A stretch of 64,000 bases of DNA from an uncultured Acetatifactor sp. (GCA_904501885.1 CAJGCP010000002.1:30146-94145), one strand, 5' to 3'. Counted from the stretch's first letter, positions 36,259-46,385 are shown. The notes: generated by a model from the letters alone, not told the origin. Program-made: numbers and translations.

Positions 36259-37902
36259 ATGGAAGAAAACAGAAAAAAACGGGAATGGGTCAAAAATGCA
36301 GCGATTGTCTTTTTGACAATAATGTTGTTGTTGACATTCTTTTCTAATACGATTATGAATCATTCGTTGCCGGAGGTGGCGACCCAGTATATTACTTCCG
36401 GAAGCATCGTTTCCAAAATTCGCGGAACCGGCGTGGTGGAAAGCGGAGACCCTTATAATGTACAGGTGATGGAGTCCAGAAAAGTGGCCGGCATCGTGGC
36501 GCAAGTGGGCGACGAAGTGGAAAAAGATGATGTTTTGCTCTATCTTGAAGATGAAGAAAGTGATGAATTAAAAGCAGCATTAGAAATGCTGGATGTCCTG
36601 CAAGAGGAATATGATGCTATGGTAGTATCCGGCTTAGATATTTCCATTGTCAATCGGGTAGAAGGTGGGAATGCGCCCTCTATCGAAGAATATAAGCAAA
36701 GAGTGGATGCAGCGAAAAAAGAAATGGAAGATGCACTTTTGAAGGTGGATCAGTTAAAGAACTACTTGGCAGATACCAAAGAGTGGATAGAAGCCTTAAA
36801 TCTGCAAATCAGTTTGGAGGAAGGCAAGGTATTTGGTGTAGCGGCAGAGGAAAGTGCCTTAAATGTGGCAAAGAGCAACCTTGACAATGCAAAAATTGCC
36901 AAACAGCAGGCGCAAGCCAATTACGATGCTGTGATGGCAGATGCCAACGCATCTGCGGAGGATAAAACCAATGCGTCCCAGCGATTGCTTGATGCAACGA
37001 CGGAAGTTTCCAATTATGAGGCAGAGGTGAGTCGCTGCCAGCAGGCTTATAACAATGCCGTCATCAACGCAGAAACACAAAAATCAGAGGTAAATGCCAC
37101 AATCCAAAATCTAAAGAATCAGGTAGCACATAACCAGGTGCGTGTGCGTGATATTGAAAATGATTTGGCAGAAAAACAAGAGGACTACGATAGAAAACAA
37201 AAGGTATTTAATGATTTGGTAAATACCATGATTCCCGCCGAAATGAATCTGGCCAAGAAACTGGAGGATATTGCAGAGCAAAAAGAGGAAGTAGCAAAGC
37301 TGCGCGATAAATATGAGGGAGCTACTGTCACTGCACCTGTGTCCGGAAAAATCATTTCCGTCAATGTGGTATCAGGAGAAACGACAAACCCGGCTACCCC
37401 AGTGGTGGTAATTCAGCCGGAAGGAAAAGGCTACACAGTGAGTATCTCTGTTACTAAGGAACAGGCTACAAGAGTGTCTGTTGGGGATCCGGCAGATCTG
37501 GTCAACGCGTGGTGGGGCAGTGAAATGGAGGCTGTGGTTCAGTCTATTCGCCCTGACCCCAATAATCCCACAAAGAATAAACTAATTATTTTTAAAATTA
37601 CCGGCGAGGTGACGGCAGGACAGTCGCTGACTTTGTCTGTAGGACAGAAAAGTGCAGAATACAGCACCATTGTTCCAAATAGCGCCGTGCGAGAGGACAA
37701 CAACGGCAAATTCATCTTGATTGTAGAGCAGAAATCAAGTCCTTTGGGAAATCGTTTTGTTGCCACCAGAGTAGATGTGGAAGTACTTGCTTCCGATGAC
37801 ACCCAGACAGCCATTCAAGGCGCTGTATATGGTTATGAAAATGTAATTACCACGGCAACTCAGCCCATAGAAGCGGGACAACTGATTCGTCTTCCGGATT
37901 AA
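36259..37902 (+). CDS. HlyD/MacA-like membrane-fusion (adaptor) protein
   Basis: A 547-residue membrane-anchored adaptor. An N-terminal signal anchor (~13-32, AAIVFLTIMLLLTFF) is followed by the first half of a lipoyl/barrel-sandwich domain (SIVSKIRGTGVVESGDPYNVQV...VAQVGDEVEKDDVL), a very long coiled coil (~100-345), the second half (GATVTAPVSGKIISVNVVSGE) and a beta-barrel domain. Such proteins in Gram-positives partner MacB/YknZ-type exporters. Its position between sugar-type permeases and a MacB-like membrane protein is unusual. Substrate unknown. Confidence 0.85.
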   Translation: MEENRKKREWVKNAAIVFLTIMLLLTFFSNTIMNHSLPEVATQYITSGSIVSKIRGTGVVESGDPYNVQVMESRKVAGIVAQVGDEVEKDDVLLYLEDEESDELKAALEMLDVLQEEYDAMVVSGLDISIVNRVEGGNAPSIEEYKQRVDAAKKEMEDALLKVDQLKNYLADTKEWIEALNLQISLEEGKVFGVAAEESALNVAKSNLDNAKIAKQQAQANYDAVMADANASAEDKTNASQRLLDATTEVSNYEAEVSRCQQAYNNAVINAETQKSEVNATIQNLKNQVAHNQVRVRDIENDLAEKQEDYDRKQKVFNDLVNTMIPAEMNLAKKLEDIAEQKEEVAKLRDKYEGATVTAPVSGKIISVNVVSGETTNPATPVVVIQPEGKGYTVSISVTKEQATRVSVGDPADLVNAWWGSEMEAVVQSIRPDPNNPTKNKLIIFKITGEVTAGQSLTLSVGQKSAEYSTIVPNSAVREDNNGKFILIVEQKSSPLGNRFVATRVDVEVLASDDTQTAIQGAVYGYENVITTATQPIEAGQLIRLPD

Positions 37903-37913
37903 GGAGGAACGTA

Positions 37914-39032
37914 GTGAAACGATTATTTGATTCGATCAATCGCAAAACATTCATTATCGGTGTTATCATTGTAATGGGTTTTCTGGTATCAGGGGTGCTG
38001 CTTGTTATTTATGAGCATTTGGCAAATTCCCTGGAAGACCAGAGGGCTACAGAACGGTGGAGCAAGCATCAGGCGGTATCTCAAATCAGTTGCTATTTCC
38101 CCGTAAATAGTGGGATGAACATAGATACACTTTATGGGTTTCAGAAAAATCTGGACCAATATATGATTCAGTCATCTATTACCACGGATAGTGAACATCC
38201 GGATGCAAGACTTTGGGCATCGGCATATTCCGCCAAGAGCATATTATCGGTCTCCAATGATAGAACTACCCAGAAGGTAGACGCCATAGGTGTGGGAGGG
38301 GATTTCTTCCTTTTTCATCCCGTGCAATTGATAGATGGCGCCTATTTTTCGGGCCAGGACGTCATGCAGGATTATTGCCTGGTGGATCGGGAAACTGCGT
38401 GGAAAATGTTTGGCGCTACGGATATCGTAGGGAAATATCTTCAAATCGGTAATGTGCCACACAAAATTGTTGGCGTGTATGTAAGAGAAGCAAATCAAAT
38501 ATATGAAACCGCAGGCCTGAGTGAGCCTACCATATTTGTATCCTATGATTCATTGTCCAAATTTGGCAATATTACAGAAATAGAGAATTATGAAATTGTG
38601 ATGCCAAATCCTGTGAAAAACTTTGCATTACATTATGTGAAGGAGCAGCTGGGAGATCCGGATGAGACAATAGAAATCCTGGAAAATAGTTCCCGATTTA
38701 GGAAATTGAGAATACTGCGCCTGTTATCCGAAACAGACAGCCGTTCCATGCGTACCAAACCTATGGTATATCCCTATTGGGAAAATGTAGCCAGAGGGTA
38801 TGAGAACTATTTGATGATTGTTTTGTTATCTGCACTGATATTCTCCGCAATTCCTATGACGCTGGTGGTTATTTGTGTTATAATTGCATGGAGAAGAAAA
38901 ACTTGGACCATGAGAGAAGTATTTAATGTCGGCAAAGATAAGCTGGCAGACGGATTTGATACATGGAAAGATAAGTATAGATTAAAAAAAGAGGAAAGAG
39001 CAAAGGAAAGGAGTTGGGAGGATGAATTTTAA
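37914..39032 (+). CDS. MacB/FtsX-like membrane protein with extracellular domain
   Basis: A 372-residue protein with GTG start at 37914 and AAGGAGG upstream. One N-terminal helix (~11-33) and one C-terminal helix (~300-325) flank a ~260-residue extracytoplasmic domain (VDAIGVGGDFFLFHPVQLIDGAYFSG, VDRETAWKMFGATDIVGKYLQIGN) that resembles the periplasmic core domain of MacB-type permeases. The family normally has four helices with an FtsX domain; here the FtsX region is missing, so it cannot be a full permease. A charged cytoplasmic tail ends the protein. It probably works with the HlyD-like gene just upstream; the lipoprotein gene overlaps its 3' end by 11 bp. Confidence 0.7.
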   Translation: MKRLFDSINRKTFIIGVIIVMGFLVSGVLLVIYEHLANSLEDQRATERWSKHQAVSQISCYFPVNSGMNIDTLYGFQKNLDQYMIQSSITTDSEHPDARLWASAYSAKSILSVSNDRTTQKVDAIGVGGDFFLFHPVQLIDGAYFSGQDVMQDYCLVDRETAWKMFGATDIVGKYLQIGNVPHKIVGVYVREANQIYETAGLSEPTIFVSYDSLSKFGNITEIENYEIVMPNPVKNFALHYVKEQLGDPDETIEILENSSRFRKLRILRLLSETDSRSMRTKPMVYPYWENVARGYENYLMIVLLSALIFSAIPMTLVVICVIIAWRRKTWTMREVFNVGKDKLADGFDTWKDKYRLKKEERAKERSWEDEF

Positions 39033-41379
39033 GAAAATTATGGTATTTGCTATGCTGTGCACTTTGTTGTTGGGAGTGACCGGTTGTGGAAAGAAGGGGA
39101 CAGATCCTTCTCTGATAGCAGATTCTAAGGCAAATGTGTATAGGTGTGAAGAATTAAACTTATTGCCCGAAACGCAGACGGATGTTCCTGAAGAGGATAG
39201 AACATCCGGAACAGATTACTCCGTGAGAAATCTTGGTGTTATTGATGACAAAATTGTGGTTGTGGCTGGTTGCTATTCTTGGAACAATGACCCGGCAACC
39301 GGCGAGTATTCGTGGAGTGATAGTGTACAGTTGATCACAGCCGGTGCAGATGGCAGTAATCTGCAAATGAAGCAGCTGTGGCTCCAGAATCGCGATACCA
39401 ATACAGATGCGATGGCAACCTATATGAATAACACTGCACTTTCCGAGCATTATGTGTATGGTGTATTGCAGAGCGAAGATTATGAAAATTTAAACGAATA
39501 CGGACAGCCCACCATTACAGCGGATTTGTATTGTTGGAATCTGGATGGAGAGGTGGTATACCAGATTTCCATCGTGCCGGAAAAATTGGAAGAGGATGAG
39601 TGGTTCTGGATTGAGAAATTGATGCCCCTGGAGGGGGATAAGGTTTTGGTGTCAGCAATGGGTAAGTTTACGACCTATGACAATACCGGAACAGCGCTTT
39701 ACACCATTGAGGCGGAGAGCGAAAGCGGTTTTTCTAATATCCTGATGGCGAAAAATGACAATCTGCTTCTTGGTTCCTGGAATGAAACATGGACAAAGCA
39801 GGTGTTTAGAACTTGTAATCCGGCTACCGGTGAGATGGGAGAAGAGGTGGAAATTCCTTTTTCCAGCAATCATTATCAGTTTAGAGACAGCCGTATGAAT
39901 GATATGCTGCTGACAGACAACAATGGTATTTACAAGTATAATTTAGGGGACGCAGAACCCACTATGTTTATGAGTTATGTTAACTCAGATATCAGTGCTA
40001 CTGCCATGAACAATATTGTAGAATTGAGTGATACCCAGTTCGTTGCGAATTACTATGATAATGCGCAACAAAAGCAGTGTATTGGTTTGTTCACTTATGT
40101 GGCACCGGAGGACATTCCTGACAAAGATGTGATTGAAGTGGCGGCATTTAATATTCCTTATGACATGCGTAACCATATCGTTGAATTTAATAAAACCAAT
40201 GAGAACTACCGTGTCGTTACCAGAGATTATTCCAGATATTCTACAGATAGTGACTACCTTGCGGGATATACGAAATTGAACAATGATATTTTAGCAGGGG
40301 ATATGCCGGATATCTTGGTTATGGTGGATTCCGGAAACGAAATTCCTATAGACAGCTATGAAGAGAAGGGGCTGTTTGCGGACCTCAACAAATTTATTGA
40401 CAAGGATCCTGAAATTAAGAGAGAAGACCTGTTTGGTAATGTGTTAGAAGCATATTCTACTGATGGAAAGTTGTACCGTATGCCTGTCAACTTCTATGTG
40501 CAAACCCTGATGGGAAAGACAGAAAATGTAGGACCGGGTCCCAGATGGACCATGAAGGAGATGATGGAAGCCTTTGCTAAGATGCCCGAGGGTGCCTCCA
40601 TTTTCGGAGACCAGACCACAAGAGACAGCCTGCTGTGGACCTTCTCCACCATGGCAATTTCCGACTATATTGACGAAACAACCGGTCAATGTAACTTTAA
40701 TTCTCAGGGCTTCAAGGATGTACTTACCTTCTTGAAGGATTTCCCTGTGGAAGTTAACTTGGATTACGAGGACCCTAGCTACTGGCAGCAATTTGAGACA
40801 CAGTACAGAGATAATCGTACGATGTTGATGCAGATTTCTTTGAACAATCTGGACTATATGATTTATAACTTTGGACAGATGGGTACCTCTGATGTTTCCT
40901 TTGTGGGATTCCCTACGGAAAAGGGAATGGGGGCAGTAATCAGCAGTGGTCAGCAGTATGGAATTTCAGCCAAATCTCCCAATCAGGAGGGAGCTTGGGA
41001 ATTCCTCAGATACTATCTGACAGACGAGTATCAGAAACAGACCTACGATATGCCGATGAACAAACGCATTTGGCTGGATAAAGCATTGGAGTGCACTGAG
41101 AGACCTCATTATGAGGACGAGGAAGGTAATATAATCTACGAGGATTACACCTACTGGTTGGGAGAACAGGAGATAGTGATAGACCCTCTGACCAAGGAAC
41201 AGGTAGACAGCATTTATAACTATGTAAGTTTTATCAACAAGCGTATGTCCTATGACACCAGCCTGTTAGATATCATCAAAGAAGAGGCGGCATATTTCTT
41301 CGAAGGTGATAAGACGGTTGATGAAGTGGCAGAAATCATTCAGGGCCGTATTCAGTTGTATATGGACGAAAAAGGATGA
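39022..41379 (+). CDS. Large solute-binding lipoprotein (SBP family 1 domain)
   Basis: A 785-residue lipoprotein with signal peptide and lipobox (LLGVTGC, Cys22). Residues ~40-365 form an extra N-terminal domain with repeated beta-rich motifs (DKIVVVAGCYSWNNDP, KVLVSAMGKFTTYD), possibly propeller-like. Residues ~380-780 match a family 1 extracellular solute-binding protein: IPYDMRNHIVEFNKTNENYRV, NNDILAGDMPDILVM, and QYGISAKSPNQEGAWEFLRYYL. The extra domain makes it almost twice the usual length. As the last gene of the operon, it probably serves the two sugar-type permeases. A strong terminator follows. Confidence 0.85.
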   Translation: MNFKKIMVFAMLCTLLLGVTGCGKKGTDPSLIADSKANVYRCEELNLLPETQTDVPEEDRTSGTDYSVRNLGVIDDKIVVVAGCYSWNNDPATGEYSWSDSVQLITAGADGSNLQMKQLWLQNRDTNTDAMATYMNNTALSEHYVYGVLQSEDYENLNEYGQPTITADLYCWNLDGEVVYQISIVPEKLEEDEWFWIEKLMPLEGDKVLVSAMGKFTTYDNTGTALYTIEAESESGFSNILMAKNDNLLLGSWNETWTKQVFRTCNPATGEMGEEVEIPFSSNHYQFRDSRMNDMLLTDNNGIYKYNLGDAEPTMFMSYVNSDISATAMNNIVELSDTQFVANYYDNAQQKQCIGLFTYVAPEDIPDKDVIEVAAFNIPYDMRNHIVEFNKTNENYRVVTRDYSRYSTDSDYLAGYTKLNNDILAGDMPDILVMVDSGNEIPIDSYEEKGLFADLNKFIDKDPEIKREDLFGNVLEAYSTDGKLYRMPVNFYVQTLMGKTENVGPGPRWTMKEMMEAFAKMPEGASIFGDQTTRDSLLWTFSTMAISDYIDETTGQCNFNSQGFKDVLTFLKDFPVEVNLDYEDPSYWQQFETQYRDNRTMLMQISLNNLDYMIYNFGQMGTSDVSFVGFPTEKGMGAVISSGQQYGISAKSPNQEGAWEFLRYYLTDEYQKQTYDMPMNKRIWLDKALECTERPHYEDEEGNIIYEDYTYWLGEQEIVIDPLTKEQVDSIYNYVSFINKRMSYDTSLLDIIKEEAAYFFEGDKTVDEVAEIIQGRIQLYMDEKG

Positions 41380-41419
41380 TGGAGACGCAGAAACAGAAAA
41401 TATATCACTGAAGAGTAAG

Positions 41420-41452
41420 AAAGGCGTGTATCGCGAAGATACACGCCTTTTA
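41420..41452 (+). terminator. Terminator of the five-gene transporter operon
   Basis: A perfect 13-bp stem (41420-41432 with 41438-41450, AAAGGCGTGTATC arm) with a GCGAA loop, followed by TTT. It also separates this operon from the convergent glycosyltransferase gene. Confidence 0.9.
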
Positions 41453-41487
41453 GCTTGTCCTAATTGTTTGAAATACAGGAAAATGGA

Positions 41488-44400
41488 TTATTGGGAAGTC
41501 AAAACCCACCCATCAAACCATCTTAAAAACTTGTTTACATATTCTGCTTCTACAGGAGTACCGGAAAGTACCGGGTAGAACATCACGAATAATCCAAAGG
41601 CAATTATACCGTACAGGATTAAGATGGTAAGGAATACTTTCTTGGGCAGTAATTTTTTCAACTGCATCAGGCTGTAGGCAATCATCAGTACCACGAACAC
41701 AACGCTGGGGAAGTAGTGGTAGATGAAAGTGATTCTGGTAACGAAGAACCAGGGAAGATACTGTGCCATATATCCAACTAACAGGAAGCCGGCCACTTTA
41801 TCCTTTTTTGCAAACAAGAGAATCAACATACATAATGCAGCAGGAATTCCTAACCACCAAACCGCAGGATTTCCGAATGCGCTGATGCCTTCCCGTAGGC
41901 CGCCGGCTAAGTAGGAACCGGTGACGATTCTGGAATAATACCATACCGGCCGTACAATGGTGGGCCACTGGTACCAGGCAGAAGAGTAAGGATGTGTGGC
42001 ATCCAGGGCGCTGTGGTATTCAAACATAGTCTTTTGATTCCGTAACATTCTGGGAACCAAAGGTCTGGTAGAATAGTCATCAAAAGGAATGTAGGACAGT
42101 GTATACAGAACAAAAGGAACGACCACAAAGGCAATCAAACAGAATTTGATGGTTTTGATTGTGTTTGGCTTAAAATTGTCCAAGATGGTTCTGTGTGAGA
42201 TGCCATTGGTGCTCATTCTGGGGAAACGTCTTGCGTATTGATATTCCGCATAACGTTTATATAGAGTGATAAAGAATATCACTGCAAGGCCGGCTCCGGC
42301 ATAAGCACCGGTCCATTTGGAGGCAATACCGAATCCCATACATACGCCGGATGCCGCCAGAGGGATGAAGGTCTTTTTCAATGGTGTATCGTAAAAACTC
42401 ATGGTAGTATACTGATACATAAAGTAGTACATCAGTATCACAAAGAACGTAACGTATACGTCAATGGTTGCGATTCTGGTTTGCGTAAAGTGCATAAAGT
42501 CAAAAGCAAACAGGGAGCATGCCAAGGCGGATATTGGTATGTTCTTCGTGATTCTTCTGGTAAAGAGATAAATAAAGGGAAGCATAAAGATACCAAACAG
42601 AGTTCCCATAATTCTCCAACCAAAAGGGTTCATTCCAAAGATAGCAACACCTATCGCAATCAGCACTTTACCAAAAGGTGGATGTGTATTCTCATAGGAA
42701 TATTTGTCGTGTACAAATTCGTAAGCAGTTCTACCGTGGTAGATTTCGTCAAAGTACATACTGTTGCGGAAACTGCTTTCCTCAGGGAATTCATCGGCCT
42801 CATCAAACAATGCAGGATAATCAGCAGCGTTGGAAGGAGTGATCACATTGCCTTCCGTGTCTGTGAAGACAAATTCTAAGATGGATGCATCCGCCTCATT
42901 CAGTACCAGTTTCAACTGCTTCATATCTGCCGGCATTGTGGTGTGTTGCCAGGTGAATACACTTCCCAACTTCACTTCACCCATGGACTGCCAAATGCCA
43001 TCGGCTGTGGCATATTCGCCACTAAACTTACGGTCGTGCCAAGGCGCAATGTAGTAATGCAACTGGGTAGGAGACTGTTCTTCAAAGGATAATTCTATCA
43101 CCTGTTCTTTGGTCATATCGAAGGTAGTTTTGGGAGCATGCATATCTCCCAGATTGATGAGTGCGAATACACTATAAATCAAGGTGATGGCAATCATCCA
43201 AATGTAGTCAATTTTGCTCAACATCAACTTGGGTTCTGAAGGTGTGGGCTGATTAAATTTTGTGGCAGATTGTGATTGACTCATGGTTTCTCCTTTTTTA
43301 GAAGATACTTTCGGTTTCTTTTCCACACTCTTGCGGGAAACAGTAGCAGTTGATTTCGGTAATTTGGTTAAATTTCCATCTTTGCTGTAGTGGTCGCGTG
43401 CTACCTTAAACAGGAGCAACATACATACTAACATACCGATGGAAGGGAGCACCCATATGGGGGCCTTGCGGATGTAATCCACTTTTCCGTAGAAGAATAG
43501 CACCCATGCAGTATTATAAAAGTGGAAAATACTAAATCCTGCAAATGCAAGGAATGTATTTTGAATGGGATGATATACATAAGCAAATAACAAAAGTGCC
43601 AATGCAGGGAACATATATCTTTCATGCATACGCACTGAAAACATAAAAATGGAAAGAATCATCAGTGCGGACAGGAACATATATTTTTCATTGGTTTGCT
43701 TCAGACGTAAACTTAGGAACAATACCAAAGCAACGGTCAGGATAATGAAGATGGTACCGTAGGTTTTATAGGGAATACCGAGGAAGGTCAAATCCTGGCT
43801 TACCCAGTTCAGTCCAAACATTCCCCAGAAGTTGCATGTATTCACTGCTGCATAGGGGTAGGACTCTACGGTGCTGAAATACTGATTCCACACATTCATA
43901 AAACCGAAAGGTAACATCAGGAGCACCATCCCGGCGATGGCGGATAAGCCCTGCCAAAGGTTGGTAAAGAATTTCTTGGCAGTGAATCCTTTCAAAAATG
44001 CGTGGTCGATGATGCCCGCCAGAAGTACCGGACCAAACAAAAGCATTTGCGGTTTGAATAGGACTCCAAGACCGAAGATAATGTAGGACAAATACATCTT
44101 TTCTCTGGAAAGGCATAAGCACATACCTACCACTGCTAATGCAAGAATGGCATCCACCTGACCCCAGACAGAGGAGTTCAGGAAAACAGCAGGATTAAAT
44201 AGATATGCTGCCGTCAACCAGGATGCGGTCACATCTGAGAATTTTTTGTTGGCTTCCTTATATAGAAGAATACCAAGTACCATATCACAGATGATGGATG
44301 GTAATTTCAATAGTAGCAGGTGAGTGCCGGACATCCATTGGATATTGAATATTTTTTTGATGGCACCCAGAAGCCAAAGCACATACATATATCCCGGGGG

Positions 44401-44667
44401 ATAATCAGAAAAGCTACTCTGTTCATAGAACTGGGATGGACCCAATCGGAACATGGAGTCAGCCCAACTGCCGAAACAACTTGTGTCGGTGGGGAAGCCT
44501 TCCGATATGGCGCCGGAAATCAGACGGGCCAATAATGCCAGCGCAAAAATCAGAATAGGAATACTTTTATGTAACCGATTATGGGTGTATTTGTCCTTTC
44601 GTATGCCATAAAAGCAAGCACCGAAAAGCAATAAACCATAGACTGCTGATAAATGTAGGGTAGTCAT
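41488..44667 (-). CDS. Double GT-C glycosyltransferase with C-terminal protein O-mannosyltransferase domain
   Basis: A 1059-residue polytopic protein. The N-terminal half (~1-420) is a GT-C type enzyme (about 10 helices; PTDTSCFGSWADSMF and DYPPGYMYVLWLLG place the acidic residues after helix 1). A hydrophilic linker (~425-475, rich in Lys and Ser) follows. The C-terminal half (~485-1059) is PMT/GT39-like: FDEIYHGRTAYEFVHDKYSYENTHPPFGK carries the catalytic acidic and HPPxGK motifs (shown here as DEIYHGR and NTHPPFGK). Both enzymes use polyprenyl-phosphate sugars and act outside the membrane. Likely role: glycosylation of secreted proteins or wall polymers. Shine-Dalgarno GGAGG precedes the ATG. 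It lies downstream of the metallopeptidase gene on the same strand. Confidence 0.85.
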   Translation of the reverse strand: MTTLHLSAVYGLLLFGACFYGIRKDKYTHNRLHKSIPILIFALALLARLISGAISEGFPTDTSCFGSWADSMFRLGPSQFYEQSSFSDYPPGYMYVLWLLGAIKKIFNIQWMSGTHLLLLKLPSIICDMVLGILLYKEANKKFSDVTASWLTAAYLFNPAVFLNSSVWGQVDAILALAVVGMCLCLSREKMYLSYIIFGLGVLFKPQMLLFGPVLLAGIIDHAFLKGFTAKKFFTNLWQGLSAIAGMVLLMLPFGFMNVWNQYFSTVESYPYAAVNTCNFWGMFGLNWVSQDLTFLGIPYKTYGTIFIILTVALVLFLSLRLKQTNEKYMFLSALMILSIFMFSVRMHERYMFPALALLLFAYVYHPIQNTFLAFAGFSIFHFYNTAWVLFFYGKVDYIRKAPIWVLPSIGMLVCMLLLFKVARDHYSKDGNLTKLPKSTATVSRKSVEKKPKVSSKKGETMSQSQSATKFNQPTPSEPKLMLSKIDYIWMIAITLIYSVFALINLGDMHAPKTTFDMTKEQVIELSFEEQSPTQLHYYIAPWHDRKFSGEYATADGIWQSMGEVKLGSVFTWQHTTMPADMKQLKLVLNEADASILEFVFTDTEGNVITPSNAADYPALFDEADEFPEESSFRNSMYFDEIYHGRTAYEFVHDKYSYENTHPPFGKVLIAIGVAIFGMNPFGWRIMGTLFGIFMLPFIYLFTRRITKNIPISALACSLFAFDFMHFTQTRIATIDVYVTFFVILMYYFMYQYTTMSFYDTPLKKTFIPLAASGVCMGFGIASKWTGAYAGAGLAVIFFITLYKRYAEYQYARRFPRMSTNGISHRTILDNFKPNTIKTIKFCLIAFVVVPFVLYTLSYIPFDDYSTRPLVPRMLRNQKTMFEYHSALDATHPYSSAWYQWPTIVRPVWYYSRIVTGSYLAGGLREGISAFGNPAVWWLGIPAALCMLILLFAKKDKVAGFLLVGYMAQYLPWFFVTRITFIYHYFPSVVFVVLMIAYSLMQLKKLLPKKVFLTILILYGIIAFGLFVMFYPVLSGTPVEAEYVNKFLRWFDGWVLTSQ

Positions 44668-44717
44668 ACAAACCTCCGGTAAAAATAATTAATTTTATTA
44701 TATCAAATGAGGAAGAA

Positions 44718-45137
44718 TTATTCCAGTAAAATCGGTATACCCAAACGCTCTAAGTATTTCTCCGGGGTAAGATCGTTGCCGTGCTCCCGCAACCACTTTC
44801 TGTGGACCTTATACTCGGGCATAACGGAAGCTACCATATTCCAGAAATCCTTGGAATGATTCATGTGGGTGAGGTGGCACAATTCGTGTACCACCACATA
44901 ATCCAATATTCTGGGTGGTGCAAAAATCAAACGATAGTTAAAGGAAAGGGTTCCGGTGGAGGAACAACTTCCCCAACGGGTTTTCTGATCCCTGATAGTG
45001 ATGGAAGTATATTCTCCACCGGTGATGGTATGATAATAAGCCACCCGGTTTTCGAATTGACTCCGGGCGGCTTTTTTGTATCTTGTGATCATTGCGTCTA
45101 AGCGCTTTTTTTCTGCGGGAGAATATTGGTATTTCAT
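44718..45137 (-). CDS. YgjP-like (SprT/M48-type) metallopeptidase domain protein
   Basis: A 139-residue protein with the zinc motif HELCHLTHMNHSKDFW (HExxH followed by a third His region), and the upstream TRWGSCSSTGTLSFNYRLIFAP typical of the YgjP/DUF45 family. It is shorter than the usual ~230-residue YgjP because the N-terminal part is lacking, but the catalytic core is complete. Substrate unknown. It sits 11 bp after the cation transporter gene on the minus strand. Confidence 0.88.
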   Translation of the reverse strand: MKYQYSPAEKKRLDAMITRYKKAARSQFENRVAYYHTITGGEYTSITIRDQKTRWGSCSSTGTLSFNYRLIFAPPRILDYVVVHELCHLTHMNHSKDFWNMVASVMPEYKVHRKWLREHGNDLTPEKYLERLGIPILLE

Positions 45138-45148
45138 CTTCGTATTTC

Positions 45149-46309
45149 CTATACCATTTTCTTATCGATTTCAATGACAAGATAAAAATTCGGATTGTCC
45201 TTGCGTACCATCTCGGTGAGAGTGGCAACCAGTTCTTTATCGCTTAATTTAAAACCGAAGGGTGTGACCACATCAAATATCAGATTGGTGTGGGTGGGTC
45301 CGGTAACCATGCGGAAATCGTGCATGGAAAGTTCTTCACTGATTTCCAGCAAAAGACCATTTACCAGGGCTTTCAGCCGTTCTGTTTCTTCGTCGCCAAC
45401 GCAGACCGGGTCCATATGAATCACCGCATGGCATTTCAGCGCGTCCTTTAGTTCATGTTCAATGGAATCAATCACGTCATGAAGTACCAGTACATCGCCG
45501 TCAGCCGGCACTTCTGCGTGAAGAGAAATCAATACCCTGCCGGGCCCGTAATTATGTACGATAAGGTCATGAATGCCAATGATTTCTTCGTGTCCCATGA
45601 CGATATCGTTGACTTCCTTGACAAAGGCTTCCTCAGGGGCCTGACCTAACAGCGGACTGATGGTGTCTTTTGCAGCCATCACTCCGGCACGGCAAATCAA
45701 AATACCAACAATCAAACCACACCAGCCGTCAATGGGAATGGTGGTATAATTGCCTGCAATGGTGGCAATCAATATGACCAAAGTAGAACATGCATCGGAA
45801 ACAGAGTCCGTTGCTGCGGCAAGAATGGTGGAAGAAGAAATCTTTTGCCCTATCTTTTTATTAAAGAGATACATATATAGTTTCACAAGAATAGAAGCAA
45901 TCAGTATGCCCATAATCAGCGGTGATATGGTCAACTCGGAAGGGTTGAAAATTTTGCTGACTGAACTTTTTAATAATTCTACACCCATAAACAGGATCAA
46001 AACGGCCACAAATAGACCGGAGATATATTCAATACGTCCGTGTCCAAAGGGGTGGTCATCGTCTGCTTCCTGGCCTGCCAAACGGAATCCAATCAAAGTA
46101 ATAATGGAAGAGGCTGCGTCGGACAGGTTATTAAAGGCGTCCGCGGTAATGGCGATGGAGTGGCTGATGATACCTGCAATCAGTTTTCCTGCGAATAAAA
46201 TAAAGTTAAAGAAGATACCTAATCCACCACAGAACATGCCGTAAGCCTGACGTTCGTCCTGATGGGAGAGATTTTTTTTTGAAATAATGTTTTCTATCAA
46301 TTTTGTCAT
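45149..46309 (-). CDS. Cation diffusion facilitator family transporter
   Basis: A CDF metal/proton antiporter, 386 residues from the ATG at 46309, with GGAG 8 nt upstream; the frame extends five codons further without support. Six helices (~25-215) include the metal-site motifs ADAFNNLSDAASS (helix 2, D-x3-D) and ATDSVSDACST (helix 5), and the HPFGHGRIEY loop. The cytoplasmic C-terminal domain (~215-300) is followed by an extra ~85-residue segment, giving a longer tail than zinc exporters such as CzcD. Likely substrates are Zn, Mn or Fe; the sequence does not settle which. Confidence 0.93.
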   Translation of the reverse strand: MTKLIENIISKKNLSHQDERQAYGMFCGGLGIFFNFILFAGKLIAGIISHSIAITADAFNNLSDAASSIITLIGFRLAGQEADDDHPFGHGRIEYISGLFVAVLILFMGVELLKSSVSKIFNPSELTISPLIMGILIASILVKLYMYLFNKKIGQKISSSTILAAATDSVSDACSTLVILIATIAGNYTTIPIDGWCGLIVGILICRAGVMAAKDTISPLLGQAPEEAFVKEVNDIVMGHEEIIGIHDLIVHNYGPGRVLISLHAEVPADGDVLVLHDVIDSIEHELKDALKCHAVIHMDPVCVGDEETERLKALVNGLLLEISEELSMHDFRMVTGPTHTNLIFDVVTPFGFKLSDKELVATLTEMVRKDNPNFYLVIEIDKKMV

Positions 46310-46385
46310 AGGTTTTCTCCACATAAATTATTATAAAACAGTATATCAATAAGAAAGAAAAAATGCAATATTGTGAAAACTGCTC

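Noticed and set aside
36259..39032. A complete MacAB-type exporter
   Set aside because: The adaptor fits, but the MacB-like protein has only two helices, no FtsX permease core and no ATPase, so a full exporter cannot be claimed.
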